Origin: G963665215 sp963665215
Lineage (GTDB): Bacteria; Chloroflexota; Dehalococcoidia; Lucifugimonadales; CAUZJF01
Direction of reading: 5' to 3'
Length of the DNA stretch: 64,000 nt
Assembly: GCA_963665215.2 (NCBI GenBank)
Contig: CAXXWW010000017.1
Span: 62,001 to 126,000, forward strand
Part shown: piece after piece, positions 50,323-58,830 of the stretch
Numbering within the stretch: position 1 is the first letter of the stretch
Layout: each line of letters starts with the position of its first letter
Notes under the pieces: model-generated
Seen by the model: only the letters and a program-made list of their open reading frames with translations
What the model was told of the DNA's origin: nothing
The model's database searches: none
Program-made: the position numbers and the translations under genes

Positions 50323-50715
50323 ATGAGCGAGCAAGAAGGAAACAAAAAAAGGCTAATGGAAGGTGTGGAGATCATAGTAGATGAGGCCAAGGCCGCAGCC
50401 AAGTCTGCGATCCGCCGGACCGGGGTCGAGTCCCTGGGCGAGAACCTCAGGGAGACCCTGGAGGGAGCCCTCTCGGCCCGAGACAATGTTGTCATGGTCA
50501 GGCTTAACAAGGAGAGTCTGGCCCGTCTGGATGGACTGGTGGAGGCAGGCGTCGTCCACAGCCGGTCTGAGTCGGCCGCGTTCCTGATAGGAGAGGGGAT
50601 CAAGGCAAGGGCGGCGCTGTTCGACCGGATTTCGGAAAAAATCGAGGACATCAGAAGGGCGAAACAGGAGCTGCGGGAGCTCCTCGACGAGCCGGAGGGC
50701 GAGGGCTCGGAGTAG
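50323..50715 (+). CDS. Ribbon-helix-helix-like DNA-binding protein
   Basis: This 130-residue protein starts MSEQEGNKKRLMEGVEII with AGGAGG upstream. A helical, acidic/basic N-terminal half (about 1-55) is followed by NVVMVRLNKESLARLDGLVE and SRSESAAFLIGEGIKAR, which fits the strand-helix-helix of CopG/RHH regulators (beta-strand VVMVRL, then two helices, with S-RSE-AA at the second). A coiled-coil tail (RISEKIEDIRRAKQELREL) follows. RHH proteins bind palindromes as dimers of dimers and often repress their own promoter; a palindrome sits at this one's -10 region. It heads a cluster of small genes. I do not recognise a named family. Confidence 0.7.
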   Translation: MSEQEGNKKRLMEGVEIIVDEAKAAAKSAIRRTGVESLGENLRETLEGALSARDNVVMVRLNKESLARLDGLVEAGVVHSRSESAAFLIGEGIKARAALFDRISEKIEDIRRAKQELRELLDEPEGEGSE

Positions 50716-50748
50716 TTTCGACCTGCGGTAACAAGAGGGAGGGCATCT

Positions 50749-51072
50749 ATGGCTGAGAAGCTGAACTCAAGCGAGTGGCGCGACGAGCTGAAAGCCACAC
50801 TAGGCGCCCGGAAGGACCTGGGCGAGGAGATGGAAGATGAGGTCATCGAGTCGTTCCTGGCCCGGCTCCAGAACGCGATCGACGACCAGGTGGCTGTCCG
50901 GGTTGCCGAGGAGTTAAGGCATAAGCCGCGACGCTCCGGCATCTTCCCATAGCGTGTTGGGGCGGTCCTGTGCTGCTCCATCCCCTTGATCGCCATCGCT
51001 GGAGTCTTCGCCGGCACGTGGGGGATCCTAGCGGTTGTTGGCTTTGGGCTAGCTGTTCTGTTCAAGGTATGA
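50749..51072 (+). pseudogene. Small conserved-looking protein split from its membrane tail by an in-frame amber stop
   Basis: From ATG 50749 (GAGGG upstream) 67 codons encode LNSSEWRDELKATLGARKDL, then VIESFLARLQNAIDDQV, and end at TAG 50950-50952. The same frame continues without shift for 39 more codons to TGA at 51072, encoding a clearly hydrophobic segment (PLIAIAGVFAGTWGILAVVG). A soluble N-terminal part plus a C-terminal membrane anchor would make a 107-residue protein. Either the TAG is a recent nonsense mutation, or it is read through, or the two parts are separate products. The downstream part has only a weak TTG start. Confidence 0.6.
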
Positions 51073-51168
51073 GGCCCCGCAGCCGTACGCTCTAGTTGAG
51101 TTATTCTACCGGGCGCCTCTGCGGCAGGACACCATGAGCGCGACGGTATAGATAGAAAGGAGACTGTG

Positions 51169-51360
51169 ATGAACAAGCTCGGCGGAAGTGGCCTAATTGT
51201 GTTCGGAGTTGCATTATTCGTGATGGGGCTGGTCCTGCGGTGGGACCTCATCGATTGGCTGATCGACGCGGTAGGGCTGTTGTTCCTGCTCGCCGGCGCG
51301 GGGGTGGGTATAGCGGGTATCGTCAGGGTGTTCTTCGGGAGAAAGACTGCGTCGGCTTGA
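51169..51360 (+). CDS. Small two-helix membrane protein
   Basis: This 63-residue protein starts MNKLGGSGLIVFGVALFVMG with AAAGGAG 7 bases upstream of the ATG at 51169. It has two hydrophobic segments (about 8-24 and 32-54) joined by a short loop (RWDLIDWLID), with a basic end (GRKTASA). No known motif. It closes the small-gene cluster that begins with the ribbon-helix-helix protein. Confidence 0.65.
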   Translation: MNKLGGSGLIVFGVALFVMGLVLRWDLIDWLIDAVGLLFLLAGAGVGIAGIVRVFFGRKTASA

Positions 51361-51434
51361 GTGTGGCACGACGTTTGCGGACTTCCTTCACACATCGGTA
51401 ACATTCTTCCAGCGCCGTTACAATAGCGGCGCCA

Positions 51435-52042
51435 TATCCGCCAAGGGGGTGGAGACCATCACTGCCATCCGGCAGGCGGTGGGGCCCGACGTCGAGGTGC
51501 TGATCGACGCCCACGGCAACTTCAGCGTGCCCACAGCCATTGATCTGGCGAGGCGGCTGGAGCCCTACCACATAACCTGGTTCGAAGAGCCGGTCCCTCC
51601 CGATAGCCTCGAGGCGCTGCGGCACGTCAAGGAGTCGGTGAACGTCCCCATCTGCGTGGGAGAGCGGCTTTATACCAGGTTCGACTTCGTCCCTATTCTC
51701 ACCGAGAGACTGGCCGACTACATCATGCCCGACGTCGTCTGGACAGGGGGGATCAGCGAGCTGCGCAAGATTGCCAACATAGCGGAGGCCTTCTACATTC
51801 CGGTGAGCCCCCACGACGCCAGCGGGCCGATAAACATACTGGCCGGCGCCCATACGACGATGGCCGTCCCCAACCTGTACCGCCTTGAGCTCGGCACCGC
51901 CTTTCTCGACCTTTACGACGAGCTGACATCGCCGGCTCTGGATATCCGGGACGGCTACCTGTATCTCTCCGACCGCCCCGGCCTGGGCGTAGAGCTGAAC
52001 ACGGCCTTCGTAAAGGCCCATCCAGACCCCGACTGGCATTAG
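51435..52042 (+). pseudogene. C-terminal half of an enolase-superfamily dehydratase
   Basis: About 202 codons encode the later part of an alpha/beta-barrel of the mandelate racemase/muconate lactonising group. Metal ligands appear in VLIDAHGNFSV (Asp), ITWFEEPVPPD (Glu) and ICVGERLYTR (Glu). The barrel end is SPHDASGPINILAGAHT and the C-terminus PGLGVELN. The capping domain and the catalytic Lys region are missing: intact members have about 370-400 residues. Upstream of about 51435 the frame has no homology and the ORF start (GTG 51449) lies inside a strand, so the gene is 5'-truncated. The family acts on sugar acids such as galactonate or mannonate. A shorter relative lies at 30759-31051. 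Confidence 0.85.
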
Positions 52043-52267
52043 CCCGCGCCTGCCACGGATCCCGTTGCCCGGCGTCACCCGGACTCGCTGCCCCTCCCAC
52101 GCCGCTCCGCGCCGGGCTGCACCAGGCCTCGCGCAACGCCCTTGCGCCTCAGTTTGAAGAGGTTTTTGGCCGCCTCGAGGAGAACCGCGGCCGGCAGGGC
52201 GCCGGCGCTTGCCTGCATTCACTGTGGCGGATAGGATAGGCCCACTGGCAATAATACCGGCCAGGCT

Positions 52268-53416
52268 ATGGCGGTGGAGACGATGTCCCACATACGATTG
52301 CGGTGTACCCGTTGCGGCGCGCCCCATGCCGCCGATATGGCGACGCTGGCCTGTGACGACTGCGCGGGTCCTCTGGATATGGAGTACCGTCCACGGGGCC
52401 AGGGAGGGAAGGCCGCTGACCGCGTGGCCTGGTCCGACGTTGAGCCCCCCTCGCCATTACATGACCCCCCCTCAGCTCTATCCCTCGGAGAGGGCGACAC
52501 CCCGTGCGCTGAGCTCCCGGTGGCCGCAGAGCTGATCGGCCTGCGGCGGCTCGTCGGAAAGCTGGAGTTCCTGAATCCTACAGGCTCGTTCAAGGACCGG
52601 GGAACGGCGGTCATGATCGGCGTTGCCAGGGAGCTCGGGGTGCGGGAGCTCGTCGAGGACTCGTCAGGCAATGCCGGGGCCTCGGTGTCGGCCTACGCGG
52701 CCCGTGCTGGAATCAAGGCGCACATATTCGCGCCGGCGGGCGCTCCCCCGGCCAAGCTGCGTCAGATCGCCGCCTATGGAGCGGAGGTCCACTCCATCGA
52801 AGGGCCCAGGGACGCCGCGACTGACGCCGCCGTGGCCTACTACACCGAGCACCGGCTGGTGTACGCCTCACATGCCTTGAGCCCATACTTCCTGGAGGGC
52901 ACCAAGACCTTCGCCTACGAGGTGGCACGGCAGTTCGAGGGAGGGCTTCCCGCACATATCGTGTTCCCGGTGGGGAATGGCGGGCTGTACCTGGGGGCGT
53001 GGAAGGGATTTGACGAGCTGCGCAGCGCCCGGCTTATCGCCTGGGTGCCGCGTCTGCACTGCGTCCAGTCCCGGACCGTCATGCCGCTGGTGGCGGCGCA
53101 CCGTGGCGAGGAGTGGGACTCCGGTGCCCAAACCGCCACGGTGGCGGGGGGGATTGCCGTGGGGGCCCCCGCCCGGCGGGATCAGGTCTTGAGCGCACTG
53201 CGTGCCACCAACGGCGCCGCGGTGGCCGTCGATGATGGCGATATTCTGCGGTGGCAGTCGACGCTGGCGGAGCGCGAGGGCGTCTACGCGGAGGCAACGT
53301 CCGCCGCCGCGCTGGCCGGTCTCGAGCAGCTTGTCCTCAGGGGTGTTATCGGCGCCGGTGAGTCGGTGCTGGTGCCCATCACCGGCACCGGACTGAAAGA
53401 CACGCCGCCGGCCTAG
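52268..53416 (+). CDS. Threonine synthase-like PLP enzyme
   Basis: This 382-residue fold-type II PLP enzyme begins with a zinc-ribbon-like CTRCGAPH...CDDC (Cys13, 16, 29, 32). The cofactor Lys109 is in NPTGSFKDRGT, the phosphate-binding loop is PVGNGGLYLGAWKG, and EDSSGNAGASVSAYAARAGI is the threonine synthase-type substrate loop. It ends in ITGTGLKD. Threonine synthase makes threonine from phosphohomoserine. Some relatives have other beta-replacement activities, so I do not name thrC outright. No other threonine genes are adjacent. Confidence 0.88.
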   Translation: MAVETMSHIRLRCTRCGAPHAADMATLACDDCAGPLDMEYRPRGQGGKAADRVAWSDVEPPSPLHDPPSALSLGEGDTPCAELPVAAELIGLRRLVGKLEFLNPTGSFKDRGTAVMIGVARELGVRELVEDSSGNAGASVSAYAARAGIKAHIFAPAGAPPAKLRQIAAYGAEVHSIEGPRDAATDAAVAYYTEHRLVYASHALSPYFLEGTKTFAYEVARQFEGGLPAHIVFPVGNGGLYLGAWKGFDELRSARLIAWVPRLHCVQSRTVMPLVAAHRGEEWDSGAQTATVAGGIAVGAPARRDQVLSALRATNGAAVAVDDGDILRWQSTLAEREGVYAEATSAAALAGLEQLVLRGVIGAGESVLVPITGTGLKDTPPA

Positions 53417-53499
53417 GCGCGAGCCTTTCACAAGCTAACTGAACGTACCTGACAAACTACCGATCTACCTCACCCCAATTGATAACATGGTGAGCCTAC

Positions 53500-53604
53500 C
53501 GTTCTTCCCCCCTCTCCGCGAGCGGAGAGAGGCCGGGGGTGAGCCGCTTCGGGACTGACAGAAGTAGCCCTTGGGTGGCTAAACTTAATCAAACCTGCCC
53601 CTAC
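53500..53604. repeat. Intergenic hairpin and dispersed half-repeat
   Basis: CTCTCCG/CGGAGAG (53512-53529) forms a compact hairpin, followed at 53591-53604 by AAACCTGCCCCTAC, the half-site of the palindrome at 43706-43734. The gap lies between the convergent threonine synthase-like and aminotransferase genes. Confidence 0.55.
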
Positions 53605-53660
53605 ACCAGCCGATGTGCGCCGTCAGTTGAGTATTACCAAAGGGGTTCCCTGACTATGCA

Positions 53661-54845
53661 CTACGCACTGTACCGCTCGAAGGCTGCGCGGAAGCCGGCC
53701 AACGACCCCTCGAGCGTAGCGTCGCTGACACAGTATGCGATCCGGAAGTGGCCGGGGGCCCCGAAGCCCCGCCCCGGCACCACCAGTACCCTGTGCCGCC
53801 GTAGCTCGGTCACGAAGGCGACGTCGTCATCGATGGGCGACTTGGGGAACATGTAGAACGCGCCGTGCGGCTTGACCACCGAGTACCCGATATCCACCAG
53901 GCCCTGGTATAGGAGGTCGCGTTTCGCCTGGTACTGCACGACGTCTACGGTGACGGATTGCAGGTTACGCACCAGGCGCTGCATCAGGGCCGGGGCGTTC
54001 ACGAACCCCAGGGTCCGGTTGCAGAAGGTGAGGCCGTCGACCAGCTCGTCACGGCCCTCGTACCCGGGGTTGACGGCGATGAATCCTATGCGCTCGCCGG
54101 GCAGTGCCAGGTCCTTCGAGTGGGACGTTGCGGCGACTGTCCGCGCATGATGGCGAAAGACGTGCGGGTACTCGGCCCCATCGAAGAGGATCTTGCGATA
54201 GGGCTCGTCGCTCACCAGGGTGATCTCGGTCCCGTACTCGCCCTCCTTTCGGCGCATGGTCTCCCCCAGCCAGGCCAGGACATCGGCGCTGTAGAGCACG
54301 CCCGTGGGGTTGCCCGGGGAGCTTATCAGCACGATGCGCGTTCTGGGCCCGATGCTGGACTCAAAGGCGTCGAAGTCGGGGTAGAAGTCCGGGTCCGGCG
54401 GCACGACGATGCAGGTGCCGCCGTGGTTGTCGGCGTAGAACATGTACTCGACGAAGTACGGGGCGAAGATAACAACCTCGTCACCCGGGTCCAGAAGGGC
54501 CTTCATCACCACGTTCAGCGCCCCGCCGGCGCCGCAGGTCATTACTATCTCGTCGGCGGTGAACTCGAGCCCGGTCTCCACACTTAACTGGGACGCCACC
54601 GCGGCGCGGGTTTCGGGGTAGCCGGCGTTGGGCATGTAGCGGTGCATCCCCGGGGTTTGGTCCTCGGCTAGCCTGCGTAGCTCCCGGAAGAACTCCGGTG
54701 GCGGCTCAGCTCCGGGGTTGCCAAGAGAGAGGTCGAAGACGTGCTCCTCCCCGAGCTCGCGCTTGAGGGCGATGCCCTCCTCGAACATCCTGCGAATCCA
54801 GGAGCCCTGCTCCATGAGCGCTTTGATCTTCTTTGAGACGGCCAT
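53661..54845 (-). CDS. Class I/II aminotransferase
   Basis: This 394-residue PLP enzyme of fold type I has GAGGALNVVMKALLDPGDEV, SSPGNPTGVLYS (Asn179), VSDEPYRKILFDG (Asp213, Tyr216), and the Schiff-base Lys244 in SHSKDLALPGERIG. It ends in FRIAYCVSDATLEGSLAGF with the carboxylate-binding Arg. The length is normal. Aspartate- or aromatic-type transaminase activity is likely; the exact substrate cannot be read from the sequence. Confidence 0.93.
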   Translation of the reverse strand: MAVSKKIKALMEQGSWIRRMFEEGIALKRELGEEHVFDLSLGNPGAEPPPEFFRELRRLAEDQTPGMHRYMPNAGYPETRAAVASQLSVETGLEFTADEIVMTCGAGGALNVVMKALLDPGDEVVIFAPYFVEYMFYADNHGGTCIVVPPDPDFYPDFDAFESSIGPRTRIVLISSPGNPTGVLYSADVLAWLGETMRRKEGEYGTEITLVSDEPYRKILFDGAEYPHVFRHHARTVAATSHSKDLALPGERIGFIAVNPGYEGRDELVDGLTFCNRTLGFVNAPALMQRLVRNLQSVTVDVVQYQAKRDLLYQGLVDIGYSVVKPHGAFYMFPKSPIDDDVAFVTELRRHRVLVVPGRGFGAPGHFRIAYCVSDATLEGSLAGFRAAFERYSA

Positions 54846-55066
54846 GCACGCTGCTCGACGTCACAGGCTAGATGGGGGCGTCGTCCCCATCGGGTCACGC
54901 CGAATGTAACCTCAGCCTCACGCGTCTGTCAATACGGACGTGGCCTGGGACGCCCCGGCGACCCTTCGGTAGGCTCAGAACAAGCGGGCAGGGGAGCATC
55001 ACATGGCGGCCCACGGTCTCATTGACAGCCTGTGCGCCGTAAGGCTACGCTACAATCCTACTCCTC

Positions 55067-55141
55067 GGGCCCGTAGCTCAGTGGTAGAGCGATCGGCTCA
55101 TAACCGATTGGTCGTAGGTTCGAACCCTGCCGGGCCCACCA
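55067..55141 (+). tRNA. tRNA with CAU anticodon (elongator Met or Ile2)
   Basis: Acceptor GGGCCCG pairs with CGGGCCC, followed by A and encoded CCA. The D-arm is GTAGCTCAGTGGTAGAGC, the anticodon arm ATCGG-CTCATAA-CCGAT has anticodon CAT, and the T-arm is GTAGGTTCGAACCCTGC. The anticodon stem lacks the three G:C pairs of initiator tRNA. It is either elongator tRNA-Met or tRNA-Ile2, whose C34 is changed to lysidine; sequence alone does not settle this. Confidence 0.95.
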
Positions 55142-55336
55142 CCTTGGAATAATGGCAAGAAGTCTGCCAATATGTCATTATCGCGAACGGTCCGGAGAAG
55201 ACTGGTCCTAGGGCAGTTCAGGTCCTGAAGCCCGCCGGTGGTGGCAACCCTAATCTCTGGTCGTTGCGAGGGCGGCTTCGCCCGCGGCAATCTGGTGGCG
55301 TGGGGGTGGGTGGCTGGGCTACAAGGAAGGCTAGGA

Positions 55337-55624
55337 ATGGGCAAGACCTTCTATGTGTACATCATGACCAACCCCAGGAAGACGGTGCTGTACACAGGGG
55401 TAACAAATAACCTTCCCCGCCGCGTTTATGAGCACAAGGAGAAACTCACTCCTGGCTTTGCCTCACGGTACAACGTGACTGACCTAATCTACTATGAGAT
55501 GGCAGAAACCGCCGAGGCTGCTATTGCTCGTGAGAAGCAGCTGAAGGCGGGCTCCCGCCGGCGCAAGATCGAACTTATCAACAGCATCAACCCAACTTGG
55601 CGAGACCTTAACCCTGAGCTATAG
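55337..55624 (+). CDS. GIY-YIG nuclease-fold protein (UPF0213 type)
   Basis: ATG 55337 (GGAAGG upstream) gives a 95-residue single-domain protein. The motif is FYVYIMTNPRKTVLYTGVTN (YVY...YTG), with conserved RRVYEHKEK, and the late Glu in AIAREKQLKAGSRRRKIELI. This is the YhbQ/UPF0213 group of small GIY-YIG proteins, with presumed nuclease activity of unknown purpose. It lies 195 bases after the tRNA. Confidence 0.92.
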   Translation: MGKTFYVYIMTNPRKTVLYTGVTNNLPRRVYEHKEKLTPGFASRYNVTDLIYYEMAETAEAAIAREKQLKAGSRRRKIELINSINPTWRDLNPEL

Positions 55625-55699
55625 GGGGGACAGCCACCACTCCACCGGATCGCTTCGCTCGAAGACGCGCTCGCAACCACGACTGAGGAGGGACTGTCC

Positions 55700-55954
55700 A
55701 TGGTGAGACCGTTGCTCCAAATCGGACGGAACCTTTCCGAACACCGGATCGCTGCTTATGAATGTACGGTGGAGGGTTCAGTGCTGGAGAAACACGGGGA
55801 GCAGGTGGCCGGATGGTACGGCATGTTTGATGACCAGCGATTGAGACAAGAAATCGTCCCGAAGCTCACTGAGTACGCAAGTCACGGCGCGTCCTATCCG
55901 TTCTTGATCACTTCATCCCACATTTCCCAGATCAGCCGCGTGGGTGCGTCGTAA
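55700..55954 (+). CDS. Hypothetical 84-residue protein, possibly a fragment
   Basis: A frame from ATG 55700, with a GGAGGG ribosome-binding site 8 bases upstream, encodes LLQIGRNLSEHRIAAYECTV, then HGEQVAGWYGMFDDQRLRQE, ending SYPFLITSSHISQISRVGAS. Composition and start context look real. I do not recognise the family, and the abrupt Ser-rich end next to a transposon may mean the C-terminus is lost. Confidence 0.45.
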   Translation: MVRPLLQIGRNLSEHRIAAYECTVEGSVLEKHGEQVAGWYGMFDDQRLRQEIVPKLTEYASHGASYPFLITSSHISQISRVGAS

Positions 55955-56845
55955 TCCGGTAAGAGTGCTGCCTATTTGAGCCGCATACCTGGGCATTATG
56001 GGCAGTGTGGGTGCTAGACAGGCCGAGCTAGCGGGTCTAGTTCTGGATACCGCAATCTCGCTGGAGGCACCCAATGGGTGAAAGCTCCGACACCCCTTTG
56101 AAGCTCCAATTCGACCGCAGAGTCCGCCTGGATTTTCGTGGCGCTACGATCACCTCGGACGCCGGACTCCTGGCATGCCGCGAGCTTGATGCCGCTCTGG
56201 GGCTCACAGAGACAGCCAACGATTATATCCATGAAAGCCGCACCGGCCGCAATGTGCAACACCCGCTGTTGCCCTTGCTCAGACAATCGGTGTATAGCCG
56301 TCTCGCTGGCTACGAGGACACCAACGACGCTGAACGGCTTGCCCAAGACCCGGCTATGCGTGTCATCGTCGGAGGTTACGTCAATAGGTGTGTAAACGAC
56401 ATCAGGCGGCGACCTTCTCAGCCGTTGATTCAATGGCGATTCCATCCGCATACTGTGCACCGAGATAGACGTCTTCGATCAACTCAGGGGCCTTCAGACG
56501 CCTGAAGCGCTGTTCGGCGACCATCAACATTTTCCAGATCACCGCTATCGCCCGATCGACCCTCTTGTAGCGCTTGGCGGCATCGGTCCGAAGCCTGAGG
56601 GCCGCGAAGGGTGATTCTACCGGGTTCGTCGTGCGAAGGTGCCCCCAGTGCTCCTTTGGGAAGTCATAGAAGGTGACCATGCGGTCCCAGTCCCGCTCCA
56701 AGGCCTCTGAGGCCGCCTCGTAGGAATGGTCGCCGCACCACCTGGTGAACACCGTCCTGAGCCGCTCAGCCTCTGTCCGAGTCGGCGCGTAGGGGATAGT
56801 ACGCAGCATGAGCTTGGCCTGGTCCTGTTGTCGCTTTGGAAGCTT

Positions 56846-58830
56846 GATTCCCTCGCAAAAAGGCCTGTTTGAGATGAACCCTGGCGTGCGAAGGGGCCTG
56901 GAAGGGAGGAGGCCACGGGATGCCGGCTGCTGGGCTCACCGCACCATCTGCCGCGCTCAGGACAAGCGTGATCCCGTTGCGGTACCCCTTCCGTGGCTCA
57001 GGGCACCCGGTGGAAGCTGTGGAGCGGCGCCCTCATGCGGCCGCGACCGCAGGTACCGTCCCGACCGCCCGCTGAGCCGTGTTCTCCATCTCCACCAGGC
57101 GTGCATGGACCATCCGCTTGAAGTTGCACGCCAACGTCTTCAGGTAGACGGCAAGCCGCACCCGACGGCCCCCTCGCACCCGCAAGCGCCCAAGCCCGTG
57201 GGCGCGCTTGAGCTCGGAGTTCGTTCCCTCGATCCCGGCCCTTATGTCATACCGCTTGCGCCACTCCTCGGTGGCCTCGGCCCTCCGGCGCCGCTCGATG
57301 TTCACCTTCACCAGGTCCGCCTTGAGGACGTAGTCCCCCGCACGCCGGTCCAGCTTCACTGGGCAACGGGACCGCAAGGGGCAGGGCTCGCATGTTGTCC
57401 TGGCAAAGTGGACCTCTACCCGCTCCGGCGCATCCTCCAACTCGTGCTCCTCGATGGACGGGTGGCCGGCGGGGCACACCGTGGCCTGCTCCCCTGTGAC
57501 GTCGATCTGGAAGTCCGCGGCGGTGAGCGGCGGTGGTCCGTCACGCTCTCCTTCGTGCGAGTTCCCCGGCGCCGACCCCGCCACCGGGCTCACCAGTTCC
57601 GTTCCCCGGCGCGAGGCTTCGAAGGCGTTGCGGCCCGACCCATACGCCGTGTCGACGAAGAGCTCGTCCGGTCGGACCTTCCGCTCCGCGAGCCCGTCAA
57701 CGACCGGCACGCTCACGTCGGTGTCGCTCCCACTCGAGGGGGTCACCTCCACGTGGGTGATGAGCTGGGTGGCGTTCTCCTCGTGGCAGGTCTCCGCCAC
57801 CTGCACCTCGTACCCCTTCCCCTTGTGGCCGCTGTAGGTCACATCCGGGTCGTGGGGCGATTGCAGCGAGTCGGCGGACACCTGCTTCGGGTCCTTCAGG
57901 GCCACGGGCACCTTGCATTCCCCAGCATCGTCATCATCGTCCCCCGGGCGCCCGTCCCGGTGTTTGCCCACATGGCACTGCTCCCGCAGCAGCCGCTCCA
58001 GCAGCCGATACTCCTCCAGCTGGGCAGCAGTCGTGCCACGGAACCGGTCCACCAGCCGGTAGAGGTCCCGGGCACAGACCGAAAGGCGTCGCCGACCCTC
58101 CCCCGTGTGGGCGTCCTCGTAGTGGGTCGCCTCGTCTTCTTCCTTCAAATAGCGCCCCAGGAGGCCCTCCGGAACCACAGGGCGAAGCTCTGGGTGCTCC
58201 CAGCGCAAGGCCCGCAGGAACAACCGCATCGTCTCACAGAACAGGCCCAGCCGGGTGAGTGTAGCGATGTTGCTCATGATGTGGGTGGAGTCCAGCCGTT
58301 GCTTTCCGGTGCGTATGCCCAGCGCCTGGATGATCCGGTCCGTGGTCTCCTGGAAAGCCAGCCGGCCACCATCGTGCTGCATCAGGCGAACTCGGAAGTT
58401 GTGGAGGGTCTTCTGGGGCAGGTGGGTCTCCTCGATGTCCAGCCGCAGGGCGTGGTGCCAGAGCAGGTTGAACTCTAGCTGCTCCAGGGCTTCACCGTCG
58501 GTGAGGTTGAACATCTCTTTGAGAAGGTGGACCCCGAGGACGGTCTGCACCGCTCGGTTGGGACGGCCGTTGTCCGCGCAGTACATCGGAGCAAAGAGCT
58601 CCTCGTCAATCAGGGGGAGCGCCTCGTTTCGGAAAACCTCGGCCCAACTCCCCTCCAGGCGCTTAGCCTTCTTCGGCGTCACCAGGAACTGGGACTGCCA
58701 GAGGCTCTCTTGCGGGTCTCGCGCTCGGAACATGCTCCCCTCCCTCGCCCGGGCGCTGCCCCAACGCCCTTTCCCCACATTATCCTCCCATTGCCCCCGG
58801 AGGACGAGGGGTTTTTACGAGGGAATCATC
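56846..58830 (-). mobile_element. IS1182-family element inside IS256 copy C
   Basis: Inverted terminal repeats GATTCCCTCGCAAAAA (left) and the complement of GATTCCCTCGTAAAAA (right, ending near 58827) bound the element. The host sequence resumes at ttggcgagcac as in copy B. A clean target duplication is not evident; at most CTT is repeated. It contains one intact transposase gene. Confidence 0.88.
57033..58778 (-). CDS. IS1182-family transposase (intact)
   Basis: This 581-residue transposase has the DUF772 N-terminal region (FAPMYCADNGRPNRAVQTVLGVHLLKEMFNLTDGEALEQL), then DSTHIMSNIA with the first Asp and VDTAYGSGRN with the second. A C-terminal cysteine cluster (CEPCPLRSRCPVK) and GIEGTNSELKRAHGLGRLRVRG hold the Glu. 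An acidic poly-Asp linker (GDDDDDAG) lies mid-protein. It is the only IS1182 in the window and the youngest element in its nest. Confidence 0.93.
   Translation of the reverse strand: MGKGRWGSARAREGSMFRARDPQESLWQSQFLVTPKKAKRLEGSWAEVFRNEALPLIDEELFAPMYCADNGRPNRAVQTVLGVHLLKEMFNLTDGEALEQLEFNLLWHHALRLDIEETHLPQKTLHNFRVRLMQHDGGRLAFQETTDRIIQALGIRTGKQRLDSTHIMSNIATLTRLGLFCETMRLFLRALRWEHPELRPVVPEGLLGRYLKEEDEATHYEDAHTGEGRRRLSVCARDLYRLVDRFRGTTAAQLEEYRLLERLLREQCHVGKHRDGRPGDDDDDAGECKVPVALKDPKQVSADSLQSPHDPDVTYSGHKGKGYEVQVAETCHEENATQLITHVEVTPSSGSDTDVSVPVVDGLAERKVRPDELFVDTAYGSGRNAFEASRRGTELVSPVAGSAPGNSHEGERDGPPPLTAADFQIDVTGEQATVCPAGHPSIEEHELEDAPERVEVHFARTTCEPCPLRSRCPVKLDRRAGDYVLKADLVKVNIERRRRAEATEEWRKRYDIRAGIEGTNSELKRAHGLGRLRVRGGRRVRLAVYLKTLACNFKRMVHARLVEMENTAQRAVGTVPAVAAA

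Noticed and set aside
55022..55056. TTGACA and TACAAT as promoter of tRNA-CAU
   Set aside because: The spacing is 23 bases, too long for a standard sigma70 promoter.
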